Assembly (NCBI GenBank): GCA_010356995.1
Contig: ML996689.1
Location: 957,228-1,021,227 of the forward strand
Length of the DNA stretch: 64,000 bases
Reading direction: 5' to 3'
Source of the DNA: Trichodelitschia bisporula
Taxonomy: Eukaryota > Ascomycota > Dothideomycetes > Phaeotrichales > Phaeotrichaceae
Every line of letters begins with the position of its first letter. Within the stretch, counting starts at the first letter, position 1. Both the position numbers and the translations under genes were made by a program. This document shows, in pieces, positions 11,250 to 23,176 of the stretch. The notes beneath the pieces were generated by a model. The model did not search any database, was not told the origin of the DNA, and worked only from the letters and a program-made list of their open reading frames with translations.

Positions 11250-11642
11250 TCGCTGATACGCAGCGGTGGTCGTGGGAGTTATATAGTACGAAATACTTGT
11301 GCTGTGGGCAGTAGGGTCTTCATATGCTAGTCTAGGCACTATGGACCGATGACCGGGCTCGCAAACATACCGATTGCGGGCCTCGCTTTCCGCGAGACTC
11401 TCAGATCACAAGCTCGTGTATCGTCTTATGCCAAATCCAGTCCATCCTGCGGCCAATGCCGTTACCACCAAGGCCTATGCTGCCCTTGCGCCTATTATCG
11501 TAGAAATCGTCCTTCGACTCCATGTACTCATACATTCACAAAATCCACTGACCGGTCGCTACGAAAGCTCACCGCGAAGGCATGGTTCAAGCGAGGAGTT
11601 TCAAGTAACTCACCGGTCAAAGCCTGGCTCACTACTCGCAGT
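11250..11642. other. Convergent intergenic region TSC13 / ING protein
   Basis: This holds the 3' sides of TSC13 (+) and the ING/PHD gene (-). Open frames across it are extensions or shadows of the neighbours; I see no gene or repeat. Confidence 0.5.
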
Positions 11643-14092
11643 CTAGCGGCGACCACCACGCTTCTCGCCCTCTGGTGTAACGATAGCGTTGCCCTCTGCG
11701 TCGATGCCCAGTTTGTCACGGCACTCAGGGCAGTACCACGGCGTACGACGTGGCGGGATCTCCACCAGATCGACGCAGGGAAGATGAAACCATTCCTTCT
11801 CGCACTTGTACCGATCAGTATCACACAACGAAAGAGATTTACGGGAAATCCTACCTCGTCGTTCTCGCACGCGATCATGGTGTCATAGCTCACATCGCCG
11901 CACAGGCAGTAGCGCTCGTCGGCATCGGCGCCGTCGGCATCGCCCTCGTCTTCCTTGTCCTTCTTCGCAGCACCACGCTTCGTCCCGCCAGCCTTGCGCT
12001 TGCTGATGCTGACCTTACTCTTGCCCTTGTCGTCGTGCGCGGTGACAAGGCCAGGTGCTGGGCGCCGACCGCGGCGAGTGGTGCGAGCCGCAGCCGGTTC
12101 TACTACGGAATACGCGTCCACGACGCTGGCGCGGCGCTCACGCAGCTCCCTACCCTCGCCAGGACGGCGCCCGGCAGGCTCAGCGGAAGCAGCCTTGCCG
12201 TCGCCGCGAGAGCGAGGACGCATCTCGCGACCGGATCCAAGTGGCAAGTCCTTCTTGTCCAGAGCCGCCGGCGACGCGATGGTTAGCTCGTGCTTCGTAC
12301 CCTTATCCTGGGCCTTGCCGGTCTTCTTAAGGGTAGCCGAAACTGGAGCCTCGGAGCCTCCGCCAGCCTCAACAGGAGGGCTCTCTTTGGACATGACCGA
12401 CGACATGCGAGTACGGTGAGACACCGGTGAAGTGGGCTCAGCCAATGTAACCAGGGGCGCTGTGGCGCTCGAAGCCGGGACCGACTTGCTCGACCTGGGA
12501 GACGATGAAGGACCGGCAGGAGCCAACGGAACCGTTGTGGTGGTGGTTGTAATCGAAGTTGATGCTGCGGCTGGCGCAAGGAGCTTCAAGGCAGGCTTGG
12601 GAGCGATCAGCTGCGTTTGACCGTGGCTGCCCTTGCTCCGCTTGGTTGGGGACTCGGCCGCGGTAGGGGTGACGACGGCCTCAGCAGCCTCCTTGTCGGC
12701 ATCTCGCTTGCGCTTCCGTGCCGACTTTGGAGGCTCCTTCCGCTGGGGAGTGACATTCAACGTGATAGAATCAGGAGGGGCCTCGGTATTATTGGCGAAC
12801 AGCCTCTTGAAGTTATCGCCGGCAGCAGCGATCCGCAGGCTGGCCTGCTCCACCAGATCCGTCGCTTCCTTATCCGCCTGCTCCTTATCCGCCTGCTCCT
12901 TAGCCGCCTGCTGCTTCTTCAGCTTCTTTGCCTCATTCAGCCGCATGCCGCGGTTTTCAGTGGCAGTGTCAGCCTTGCGAGCGGCCATCTGCTCGGGATC
13001 ATCATCATCCGGAGGTAGCTCATCGAGAAAGGGCTCTCCCTTCGCTTCGGCTTCGGCCTTTGCCTTCTTGTAGTTCTCCTCACCACGGCCATCGTTGACG
13101 AGCTGGCGGCGGATCATGGTGTCGCTCGGGGTCCAAATCGCGTTCTTCTTCATCTGCTTGCGGAGCTTCGCCATCTCCCAATCGGTGAGGTAGAGCCAAG
13201 GTCGATCTTTGCTACCTCTAAGGGCACCTTCAGGTGGCGGGGTGAGCTTAGCGAGGGCGTTGCTGGTGGAGATACCCGCAACGGCGCTGTGCACGTTCGT
13301 CCCCTGGTGTTTGAGCCACCCCCGAACGCGCAGCGGCGGCTTCGGTTCCACCCTCTTCTCCTTCGGTTGTTTCATCACCTTCGGTGCCTTTGGTGCCTTG
13401 CGCGCTTTAGGTTTCTTCTTAGGGCCACGACCGCGAGCAGGCGGTTCAGGAACGTCTGCGGAAAGCTCGTCATCGGAGACGGCGTCAGGTGCAGTCTCGT
13501 CTTCCGAAGATGCATCACCGGCGCGCGGAATAGCCACATCGTTGTTTGCAGCTTGCCTCTTCCGCCGGTTCAGCGTACGCGGCCTACCCTGTTCCTCGTC
13601 GTGGAGCGTGATCTTCTGGCCGCGCTCGTCGCCCTTGCGCTTCTGCGGAGACACCGGAGGTGGATGAGGAGTTGGGTCGCGAGACGGAGGCTTCGGCAGC
13701 TCCTCAAGCTTTTTCTTGATGAGATCGATGCGGTGGGCGGTCTTGAACGCCAGCCTGTACATGCATCTCGCCTCAGCGCGCGCCACCTCGCGGTAAGTCA
13801 AGGCCCGGGTCATGGCCTCGGAAATCTTGGCGCGGAGCGTCGCGGCATCTGGATGCTCACCGGGCGGCAATGAAGGCAGCCGACCGTAGCTGGCAGTCAG
13901 CTCGTGGACGGCCGCCGCTGCATCGTAGGCGCGCTTGTCAAGCTGGCGGACAAGAGTGAAGGCGCGTAAGAGCTCTGATGGAAAGTGTTCGGTGAAGTCC
14001 ACGAAGTCGCCCACCGTTGCTTGTGCATCGGGGTCAGAGGGAGGAAGGGAGAGAGAGGGGAGTTTGTCCGGTGCATCGATTTCGCCTGCCAT
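11643..14092 (-). CDS. ING-family chromatin protein with C-terminal PHD finger
   Basis: Two exons (14092-11855, 11804-11643) give 799 residues. Residues about 20-150 form an ING-type N-terminal helical domain (FVDFTEHFPSELLRAFTLVR then a long helix). A low-complexity Pro/Lys/Ala-rich linker of over 500 residues follows. The C terminus is a PHD finger split by the intron: CLCGDVSYDTMIACENDE continues as CEKEWFHLPCV and WYCPEC, a C4-H-C3 set of zinc ligands. ING PHD fingers read H3K4 methylation and recruit histone acetyltransferase or deacetylase complexes (Yng1, Yng2 and Pho23 in yeast). Which complex this one serves cannot be told. The very long linker is unlike yeast Yng1/Yng2 and more like the large filamentous-fungal forms. 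Confidence 0.85.
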
Positions 14093-15837
14093 CGCGCACC
14101 ACAGAGCTATCGCATCGCAATCAAACCCGTTCTGTTGAAACGCGCTGAGCTCCGAGGACCGAATTTTGCTTACCTAGAGCATTCGTCTAGGACAGGTTCG
14201 TTGAGTGTGTTGTTGGTTGGTAAGGGTGTGTGAGGTGGGAGGTGGTAGTAGGGAGCTTTCGGGACGATGCGATCGCGACGCGTCGTGGGCGGGGGGGTTG
14301 GATGCTGCTGGTGACAGAGGGGAAGCGAAGTGGCAACCGGGTTTGATGTTGCGACAGTAGATGTCTGTCTGGTTGTGTAGATGGCAGAGAATGAGGTGAG
14401 TTTATTGTGTTGGATGGGAGTGAGGGCTTTCTGAAGAGAAAGATGGGGGTGTTTGAGTAGTGGGGGGATAGACGGATGGAAGCAATGATGGAGGTGTACA
14501 GATGGGGCGGGCTTTACCACAGTACGCGGCTCGGGGGGGAGGGGACCTAGCGTCTGGGGCGGCTACGCTGGGCCAGCTTGGCACGCTTGATTTACCCATG
14601 CACTGCGGCTGCGTTTAATGTGCCTGCGGCTGCGGCTAACGAGTGGTACGCCATCACATGATTATGGAACATCCCAAGTTTCCAGAGACTACATCTTTCA
14701 TCTTTCATCTTTCATCTTTCATCTTTCATCTTTCATCTTTCATCTTTCATCTTTCATCTTTCATCTTTCATCTTTCATCTTTCATCNNNNNNNNNNNNNN
14801 NTCTTTCATCTTTCATCTTTCATCTTTCATCTTTCATCTTTCATCTTTCATCTTTCATCTTTCATCTTTCATCTTTCATCTTTCATCTTTCATCTTGTTT
14901 CTTCTGAAGACTCATTGTACCTCACGCTGCCGACTCCACCGCACCCAGATAGAGCTGGGTCTTGCGAAAGCCGTAATTGATTGAATAAAATGAGTTGCTA
15001 CTAGGAATCCATCGTATGCAAAAGAATTCATACATTTCGAGAGTCACCAGCACTGTTTCCCAGGGGACGCTTCCCCTGGTACGGTTGGTCGCAGTCCCGA
15101 GGGAAACCATATATGCGTTGCTGACTTGACGAAAAGAGGATGTTTGATTTTCTCCAAGGCCATCCTTTCCGACTTGTATCGCAACAGTTATTGGATCCGA
15201 CATGCGTCGACACGAGATGTTTGTGGCAGCAGATGGGAGCGGTGGCCGGCGCACAGGGGCACAAAGGCCAACAATCAGACTCAGATGCTCCAATATGAGG
15301 CAGTCTTATGGGCCTTGTGTTCCTCACCTCTTTGGTGGCTCCCTCTTTCTTCTCTCACCGCACCCGTGGAAAGGAGAGAGTAGAGGACGGTGAGACGACG
15401 TGAGATCCGATTGTATACGACAAACGCCAAACTCCAAAACCTCCCCACCTCCCCCTTATGCGGAAGCTCAAGGAACCTGAGAGGAGATACGCCCACCCCT
15501 CCCCCCCACCATCCCGACTAAGTACGTTGTGCCAACGCAACAACGCAAACCGAGCATGGCAGGTGCGAACCGGCCAACTGTTCTTAAAAGCAGCAATTGC
15601 GTTCTTCGCTTTGACGCAACGCTGCGTCGGGAAGGAGCGCTCCCACCACCCTCGTGCCTTCTCTTTCTTTCTTTCTTCCCCTCACCCCTCTCCCCCCACC
15701 CGCCGCATTACTCAACTTCTACGGCCATCATCATACCTCACATCGATTTGCGAAAGCTTGAGTTACAGGACGGGCTCTCTTTTCATCTTCTGAAGCGGGT
15801 TCTACGGAGAAGTTTTCTCCCCGTGTACCCGTCGACC
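14093..15837. other. Intergenic region with satellite
   Basis: This is the divergent promoter region of the ING gene (-) and the Gfd2-like gene (+). It contains the heptamer satellite at 14692-14894. A CT-rich tract at about 15655-15715 probably belongs to the leader of the + strand gene. Open frames over the satellite are artefacts of its 7-bp period. Confidence 0.6.
14692..14894 (+). repeat. (ATCTTTC)n heptamer satellite with a 15-N assembly gap
   Basis: A nearly perfect 7-bp unit repeats on both sides of a run of 15 N at 14787-14801. About 13 units precede the gap and about 13 follow it. Because the gap lies inside the array, the true length is unknown and the N run is probably a placeholder. 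The array lies about 600 bp upstream of the ING-gene start and 950 bp upstream of the Gfd2-like gene. Confidence 0.97.
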
Positions 15838-18358
15838 ATGGCCTCGACGCGTCTGGCGAGAATGCACCGCTTGATTGCGAGAGAGGTACAGGAGCGGGAG
15901 GAGTTGCAGCTGCCTAAGCCGTCCCAGGAGGTAAAACACCAGGAGCTGAAGGATCATGTCCCCAAGGATACTGGCGGCAACCGCCCTGGCTGTGAAGTTA
16001 AAGATACGGAGAAGGGCTTGGCGAATACCTTCACTCTTGACCCACGCTTCGGTCAGCCGGTCGACCCCAAGGAGATCAGGTGGTTCTGCCCGCTGCTCGC
16101 CCTCGAAAAGTTTGCTCACCGCTGGCTACGCCGAGAATATGTCGCCTTGGTCCATGCTCGCTTCTTTGCCGACGGAAAATACTGGAACCGAGAGTGGGAT
16201 CTGTGAGTTTCTGTCAATTCTCTTCTCCTTGGCTTGCCAGAGGCCCCTGGACAAACACCTCCACGCCCTAGACACTAACCTCACGCTCATAAGGTTCTAC
16301 ATTCACTCGCTTGACGAACACAAACCTCTTCTCCTCATTCCACAAACATCCTTTGCCTCACTCCTCTCCGACATCCAGCGCGAATTCCCCTACCTGGACC
16401 TAGATCCTGACGACCCATTCTACCTGGCGGCCGGCATCGTTGTCCAGTTCCCTGAGCACCCTCGTTTTTTGCCTCGCTTCCTCGGTTGCTGCACCTCGAA
16501 AGCGGAGCTCAAAGTCATGGTCGAGAACATCCCTCCCTTCCTGCAGGGGGCGCACTACCCGCGTTCGAGCGCCAGCCCGACGCCAGAGATGCGCTTCAAG
16601 TTCAAGCAGATCGTCGAGGATCTTGAGCGCCAGGATCATGCCAAAGCGGAGAAGGCAAAGAAGCAGCGGGAGCGGGAGCGCCTCGGCCGCGAGTTGAAGA
16701 AACTTGAGCAGCTGCGTCGTGCCCAGCGCTATTTGGGCCTTCGACCCCACCGCAGCCGTATGTCTTTGCCGCATTGTCCATTACGTGTCGCTTCGGAACT
16801 CCAGTTAACTGTCACAGCGCTGGACAACAACGAATTCTCGACGTCGGTAATTCCTCCCAAGATCTTCGATCCGAACAGCCCTGTTCCGCACCTCTTCGAT
16901 CAGGATCTCGTCTTCATTGCCTTCGATGTTGAGGCTTACGAGCACAACCCGTCAGTCATCACGGAGCTTGGTATCGCCATCCTTGACTCTCGCGACATCC
17001 AGGGCGTCGCACCGGGCAAGACTGGCTCCAACTGGTTCGACAAGATTCGGACCCGTCACATTCGCATCAACGAGAACAGCCATCTCAAGAATCGCGACTA
17101 CGTCAACGGCTGCGAGGACCGCTTCGAGTTCGGGGAGTCAGAGTTCCTCGACTTTCGTCACGTTTCCAAGCTCGTGGCTCAGGTCATCAAAGATGTCTGT
17201 AAATACGAGCCGCACCCCAACCCGGAGGCAGCCCACTTCGCCCACGTCCCGCCGGTATCAACCACGTTGCCTGGGTCAGGCGTCACGTCAGGCAAGATCT
17301 CTGACAGCAAGGCCCAGGCTCAGCCTGTCCGCCGCAAGTTCGCCCTGATCGGTCACGCTCCTATTGGTGACTGCAACATGATTGCGTCCATGGGCTGCAA
17401 CCCCCTCAACTACGCAAATCTTCTGGAGGTCCTGGACACGGGCAAGCTATTCGAAGCTTGGAGGAATGAGCAGCAGCCGCGTAGTCTCACTTACATCATC
17501 GACGCCCTTGGCTTTGTCGCCTGGCATCCGCACAATGCGGGCAACGACGCCGTCTACTCCCTGTGGGCCTTCCTCGGTACCTGTGTCCAGGCGTCCATTG
17601 TCCACCAGGACATAGGTGCTACCATGCAAGAGGAGACTCTCTCCAAGCTTGCGCGCATGAAGCTGGCGCAGGAGGAAATCGAAGAAGAGCACCGGACGCG
17701 CCAGCTCGCCATCCTCAGCCAGTTCGATGGTGGCCCTGCTCAGAAGCCTGAGCAGACCGTGGGCCAGAAGATGGCCGTGGAGCGCGCACATCGGCCGCAG
17801 TACACTCCAGGCGGTTTGACCTCGGACGGTAACGGGCGCGGCAACGGCGGTGCTCGTCGCCGTCACGGCGGGCAGCTTAAGGCTGATGCTCCGACCCCTG
17901 CGCTGGCGGACGATTTCCGGACCCGCGCTAGGATGCCTGGAGTTACTGCTTCATGGGTACAGCAGAAGCGTGCTCAGGCTTTGCCGACGCGAGCTCAGTT
18001 GGAAAAGCTCATCAACACGCAGCAGCAGCAGGGCAACGGACAGCAGGCTCCAGTTGGCTATCAGCAAACTACGCATGAGCCGCAAGTAGATTCGATGCGC
18101 TCCCCTCATATCAAGCAGGAGCAGAAGCCGGTGCAGGGGACTCCCCAGCTCGCTCAGCAGGGGCTGGCTCGCGGCCCCACCCAGGGAGCGCTCGCAAGCT
18201 GGCTCGCTACGACCGGCCCCTGCTCTCTTCCGCCCAGCTGCAATGGTTCCTCATCTGACCTGGCCCCGGGTTCGATTCCCGATCTCTCCGAGTCAGTGAA
18301 CGCGCTCTCGCACGAGGAACCGAAAGAGGATGAGGAGGAACTCCTGATCGAATTCTAG
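15838..18358 (+). CDS. Gfd2/YDR514C-like protein with DEDDh nuclease-fold domain
   Basis: Three exons are proposed (15838-16202, 16294-16757, 16818-18358), giving 789 residues. The second intron (60 nt, GTATGT...CACAG) is open and a multiple of three, so it could be retained. Residues about 300-540 are a ribonuclease-H-like DEDDh domain: FDVE supplies the first Asp and Glu, GHAPIGDCNMI carries the next Asp, and HPHNAGNDA supplies the His-x4-Asp motif. All four acidic residues and the His are present, so activity is plausible. Yeast Gfd2 is linked to mRNA export with Dbp5/Gle1; substrate unknown. A coiled-coil-like charged segment (about 235-265) precedes the domain, and a Gln-rich, probably disordered tail with an acidic end follows. 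Confidence 0.82.
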
Positions 18359-19455
18359 TTCTATCCCTCGTCCCTTCCCTTGTTGACTGAAGCGCATCCT
18401 CTGGCTGCATACCGGGTTGGCGTTGGAAGTCTCTGGGATACTGGTTGATGCTTGGGGCGCGTTGTTGAAGGGGGAATGTGATCCGGGGTAGATAGGACTA
18501 TGACGTATAGGCTTAAAAAGCATTCGTGTTGTGGTGTAAATGGTGATTTTCCGGTTCCTTTGGCTTATCATATATCGTGCACGCGTCAGTCATCTGTCTA
18601 GGAACGGCTGTGGTGATTCTGAAGGGGTACGCTCGTATGTATCCACATTGATGCCTTGAGACCGCGACGCTGAACTGTCGACTTCACTGATCCGTGATGT
18701 TATATTTCAGTAGCACATTTTGCTCTCACACTAGGAGTACCATTTAAGGGCGCATTATGGATGGATCTCTCCAACGACTGCTTCTGCTGCATCTATTCCT
18801 GGAGCATCGCTGGAGCCGCGCGTCCGAGGCTGAAACGCGGCGCGTGTTACGCGCCACTAACATCCCATCGACAACGACCAACTGTTGGCTAAGGGCTCTG
18901 CTCTACGGTCATGAAATTGGTAGATGGCGTTTCGGCAAACAAAGCAGTGGAATGTCAGTTCGTTTGTGGCTGTTTGGGGCTCGGGGCTTTATGAGGCGAG
19001 ATGGTTGCCGATGCCGGTTGGCCCAGTACATAATATGTTGCAGGGCTGTCGTTGCCCCAGAGATGGGTAGTGTCGACAGCTTTCCCCGCCCGCATCAACC
19101 TCAGCCGAATAAAAACACTCCTCCGCAAGAGTTACCCGCTGCGCAACAGAATCCTGTTGCATTGCATTTGACACTTTCTATCATCTCACTTCTCTACACG
19201 TAGTGCCGAAAAGAAAATCCCCCTTTTCGTGGCTGAACTCAGGAAACTCTGAAGGCGCACATCCAGAAGAGAAGCACACGGAGCAACGTCATCCCGTAAC
19301 TACGTCATACCATAGGTAAGACCCCAGCGTGCTGCGTACCAACTCCGATTATTGTTGACATCACACCACCCAGGCTGTGAACCTCTTCACATCCACTGCT
19401 GTCTCGCGATTCTGAATCCCACATTTTGATTGCCCAAAAACTTCCATCTACCAAA
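18359..19455. other. Intergenic region
   Basis: The stretch lies between the Gfd2-like gene and the MARVEL gene. A 148-codon open frame at 18757 has no protein-like pattern. I see no repeat or RNA gene. Confidence 0.5.
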
Positions 19456-20054
19456 ATGTCTTTAACCCCAGTGCGCACGATTGCGCGCATCCTGCAGGTC
19501 AGTGCAGTTCGCCCCGCCCTTAAGGTCAAGCTAACTGTGGGGTAGCTGCTTTGGACCGTCCTCATCATCGCCCTCGTTGGCAACATGATTGCGACGGCAA
19601 CAGCTGGCAACCCGTCTATAGTCAACTACGACATGTTCGTGGCCGCCTTCTCCGCCCTCTCGCTGTTTTACCTGTTCCCCGCCGCCTTTCGCGAGTCCTT
19701 TGCTATTCCCGACGTCGTTCTTCTACTGGACCTGGCCAACGTCCTTTTCTGGTTCTGCGGAGCTGTGGCTACAGCGGCATATCTGGGGGTGCACTCGTGC
19801 AGCAGCAAGGTTTGTATACCGAGACTCAAGCGATCGCGCACTAATGATCGCAGTCTTACACGGAGCACAACAAGGTCACCAACGGCTCGAAAGATACCCA
19901 CAAGCGGTGCACGGAAGCTCAAGCCTCGACCGCGTTTCTGTGGTTCGGCTTTGCTTGCTACGTCGTAACGCTGTTCATCGCCGTCAAGGCACGCGGGAAC
20001 ATCAACATGCGGGGTAGCAGCGTCGGGCGCAGCTCAGCGATGAGTCAGGTCTAA
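19456..20054 (+). CDS. MARVEL-domain four-helix membrane protein
   Basis: Three exons (19456-19497, 19546-19809, 19854-20054) encode 168 residues. Four hydrophobic segments are visible: LLWTVLIIALVGNMIA (about 15-34), the stretch around FVAAFSALSLFYLFPAAF (48-66), VVLLLDLANVLFWFCGAVATAAYLG (74-98) and FLWFGFACYVVTLFIAV (128-145). The short cytosolic tail is Ser/Arg-rich. The topology and the two cysteines flanking the third loop fit the fungal MARVEL family, which includes the eisosome and export protein Nce102. Membership of that subgroup is not shown. All introns are phase 0 with consensus ends. It is the last gene before the repeat island. Confidence 0.82.
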
Positions 20055-21048
20055 GTATGCTCGCAAGTGGTCTTGTGTAGGGGAACGAGCGACAATTTTG
20101 GACTCGGTGGCTGACTTTCGGGCGTTGGGGGATTGGGGCTGGTTTATGGGATGGGAATGGATACGGTAGCGCTTGAATGGATTATGTAGCATTATCTTTG
20201 GATGACAATGCTAGTTCTCGCACCGTTTGCGAGAGTTACTTAAGAAAGCTGTTGCTGGATCAGCTATGTAGAGTTCACATGGCTGGTGCGTGGGGGAGCT
20301 CGCCAGCGCCGCCCCAGGCGCCTCGAGTCCTCAGTAATCGTAACTCGATTAACATATGGCACTGCGGCCGCTAACATGTAGCACCGATATGTCCGGACGT
20401 CTACTTTAACGAACTCAAATCGAAATATCCGAAGTCTCTAAGAACCTGGTCCCTTAGCCTTTCCAGGTATAGAAACATCACTAAGGGAAGCAGCACCAGC
20501 AAGTGACCGCTTCTGCCTCGAACAAGTTTTTATCCACAGATCCTGAACCAGAAGACATGTTTCGCTACTTTTCGCTACTTTTCTCTTCTATGCCTGCTCG
20601 ATCCGCAACGCCCCTCGCCTCCTTCTCTCACGCCTTGCTTCCCCCGCCCATCCCCACCTCTCACTGTAGTGACGAGCCCTGTTTGGCTGATAACGATCTC
20701 CAAGGCAACCGCTCCGAGATTTAGTTACTGGTCATCAAAGCTGCCCAGGCTGTCCGTATTTAATATTCGACTTGGGAAGCATGACACATGCTCCAAGAGC
20801 TGGTAATACACACCTTGAATGCTCACAGGTTATCCCCCCAATCAGAAGATGGAAGTTTCAAGAAGTACGAGCCAGCTAGAAGACTTCGACTGTCCAACCA
20901 TCGTCCAGTCAAACCAGAATAATCCACAAACCCCACCAAACCTTGGCATACACTTCTGTCATTTATAACCCCCTAAAAGGAATTCTCATTCAGAAGCCTG
21001 AAAGTTTGAAACTGTGCGTTAAGCAATATGGTCACCTAGACTTGCGCC

Positions 21049-21340
21049 ATAATAATAATAATAGCTTGATTACGCCCAGGCTTGTTTTAGCTAGCCGTAT
21101 GGTCGGGTCTCACCACTTTAGGAGTGGGTTTGACCATTTTCTTTGGTTCTACACGGCAAAACCCTCCCTGGAAGGGTTGAGGAAAAGCCTTGGAAGTCGT
21201 CCTTTGGAGAGGGGCATGTGAGCCCCACGCCTTCAACATATGTTTATCGTCTTTTCTTTGCACCATTCTTGTGTGTCCCAAGCGAGAACTTGGCTGCACG
21301 CCGAGAAACTGAGAAACACTCCATATCCCAATTAAACCCC
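21049..21340 (-). mobile_element. 5'-truncated LINE 3' end, copy 1
   Basis: About 290 bp matches the 3' end of the LINE at 24619-25647. Read on the minus strand it ends in a (TTA)n tail (about 21050-21063), the usual end of target-primed insertions. At its 5' side it stops abruptly against a half-copy of the TA-flanked inverted-repeat element (21341-21374). Only 3' untranslated sequence is present. Confidence 0.8.
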
Positions 21341-21374
21341 ATACCTGAGCGTATACCTGGGCCGTACAAGGAAT
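21341..21374 (-). repeat. Half-end of the TA-flanked inverted-repeat family (E1)
   Basis: Read on the minus strand it begins TTCCTTGTACGG after a TA and carries two 12-bp GCCCAGGTA-type units. It is then cut at the LINE copy. No partner arm is visible on the other side of that LINE. Confidence 0.7.
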
Positions 21375-22640
21375 AGGGAATAAAGGCTTGCAATCTCTCT
21401 GGTTCATGTAATATTATAAATCAGAAACACGCGAGCGTCTTACACCGCTGGTGAGGAGACTTCGGGATTACAGTTGGTTCCGAAATGACGGGCCATCCGA
21501 TAATTTATCCAGCTCTATGCACGTATATGCACGCGGACTGTTTATTGACCTGTACAGAAAGGGCGTGTGGGACTGACCGGATTTCACTCCTTTCCAAGGG
21601 TTGTTCAAAATTACAGTTTTCCGGTGGGCCAAGACAGAGGGGAACAAAACTAGCTAGTGGACATCAGAGGTGGGGGAATATCCAGAAGACCGTCCCGACC
21701 CGGTCCTGATAACTAAAATATCTATACGGATAAACCCTAGCGCCGAAGCACAGCACATGTAACCTTAACCCCCAAACGTATGCCCGGCAACTCCTACCTC
21801 CAACAGAGTTATCAGAGAGGCATGCGCATCACACTACCCTGACCCCTACCACTCCGTATCGGCCACCAAGCAACTGTCCATAAGAGTGTTTCCTCAATTT
21901 CCTTACCGGACTTCGTCGACTTTAATGTACAGCAAGAATCTGCAGGATACTGGCTGCACAGCACCCAATGATGCGCCCTTACAGACCCGATGCGCATTGC
22001 AGCAACCATGCAGCGAGATCCAGTTCTGTCAGTCGATCCGGAAGGTCTCAGACAAATATTATGAGCAAGATATCGTCATGAATAGGAACGCTTCCATGGT
22101 CTTTTTTTGAATGATGAATACTCGCAGCATGGTCTACCTACTGATTTCGAAGGCCTCAACATGGTGGAGCCCTTGAGATCCGTTTGATGCTCCAGCTACC
22201 GTAGTACGTGATTGATGCTCCAATCCTATTTGGCGTACCCAAAACATAGCTGAAGTATTTTACTGTTTATAAGATGGATTTGTCCCTCTTCATTATACAT
22301 GTTACAGCCTAAGGGGAATAGGCGCCAGTAACGTCATAGAATGGCGCTTTGGGCTTTATGCCTTTTAGCTCTTATTGTCTTTAGATAAGCCAAAACTTAG
22401 TTTAGCTGGACTTCAGCGAGAATATCCCGAAAGCCGCGGTAAGCGCGATGATACGAGAAGATTCAATGGCCAACCATTTTTAGCTGGAATAAGTTGAGTA
22501 TAGCTCGAACCGCGCAGCTTTTGCTTCGTGCATTGGCAATCCATTGCGTATTGACAAGAGCAAGAAATGAAGTGACTTAGGAACAAACACCATCGCTAAC
22601 CTGAAATAAGAGGCACGGATCCTCAAATCCGAGGTATACA

Positions 22641-23176
22641 ATTCAAAAAACGAGGAGCTAATTACAAAGTGTGAATCCATCAACTTTAGTGCCAAATCTT
22701 TATCTCCAAAAGCTCTAAGACCGGTGCCAAAAGATGCGTCTCATTAAGGCGATGTGGCGAAACATAAGTATGCTTGAATTTATCAAGTATTCGTGCGTAC
22801 ATCGCATGTTGAAGTTTTAATGCCAGAGTTTAGTAGGGGGGGAGCGCTAAGACCGTCCGCGGCTCAGCCCGCTCCGAGACTCGGCGCCGAAAGTCCGGGC
22901 CTCGGCACCGAGAATGGAGGAAACGCGACCGGAAAGTCGGTTTTATGCGCCAAGACCCACGGTCTTGGCGCCCATACCCTACCAAACTCTGGCATCAAAC
23001 CTTCCACACGCGATGCACGCACGAATACTTGATAAATCTAAGCGTACTTATGTTTCGCCGCATTGCCTTCATGAGACGCATCTTTTGGCACCGGTCTTGG
23101 CGCGTTTGGAGATAAAGATTTGGCACTAAAGTTGATGGATTCACACTTTGTAATTAGCTCCTCGTTTATTGAATTT
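22641..23176. mobile_element. Foldback element: about 200-bp inverted arms with a GC-rich loop
   Basis: The left arm (22641-22836) and right arm (22976-23176) are inverted copies at roughly 90 percent identity by eye, with mismatches mainly C/T and G/A. The 139-bp loop (22837-22975) is strikingly GC-rich inside AT-rich DNA and is full of smaller hairpins. No coding capacity and no obvious target duplication are seen. It has the architecture of a foldback transposon or non-autonomous DNA element; the family is unknown. Confidence 0.8.
22947..22971. repeat. Perfect 11-bp hairpin in the foldback loop
   Basis: The arms GCGCCAAGACC and GGTCTTGGCGC are separated by CAC. The word AAGACCG/CGGTCTT also occurs in both outer arms (about 22720 and 23090) and at the left edge of the loop (about 22850), so one short motif is repeated through the element in both orientations. 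Confidence 0.85.

Noticed and set aside
14618-14984. Two long frames across the heptamer satellite
   Set aside because: A 7-bp repeat without stops is open in every frame; the frames also run through the N gap.
18270-18282. tRNA B-box-like GGTTCGATTCC near the end of the Gfd2-like gene
   Set aside because: No matching A box, acceptor stem or anticodon arm could be folded around it, and it lies inside a coding frame.
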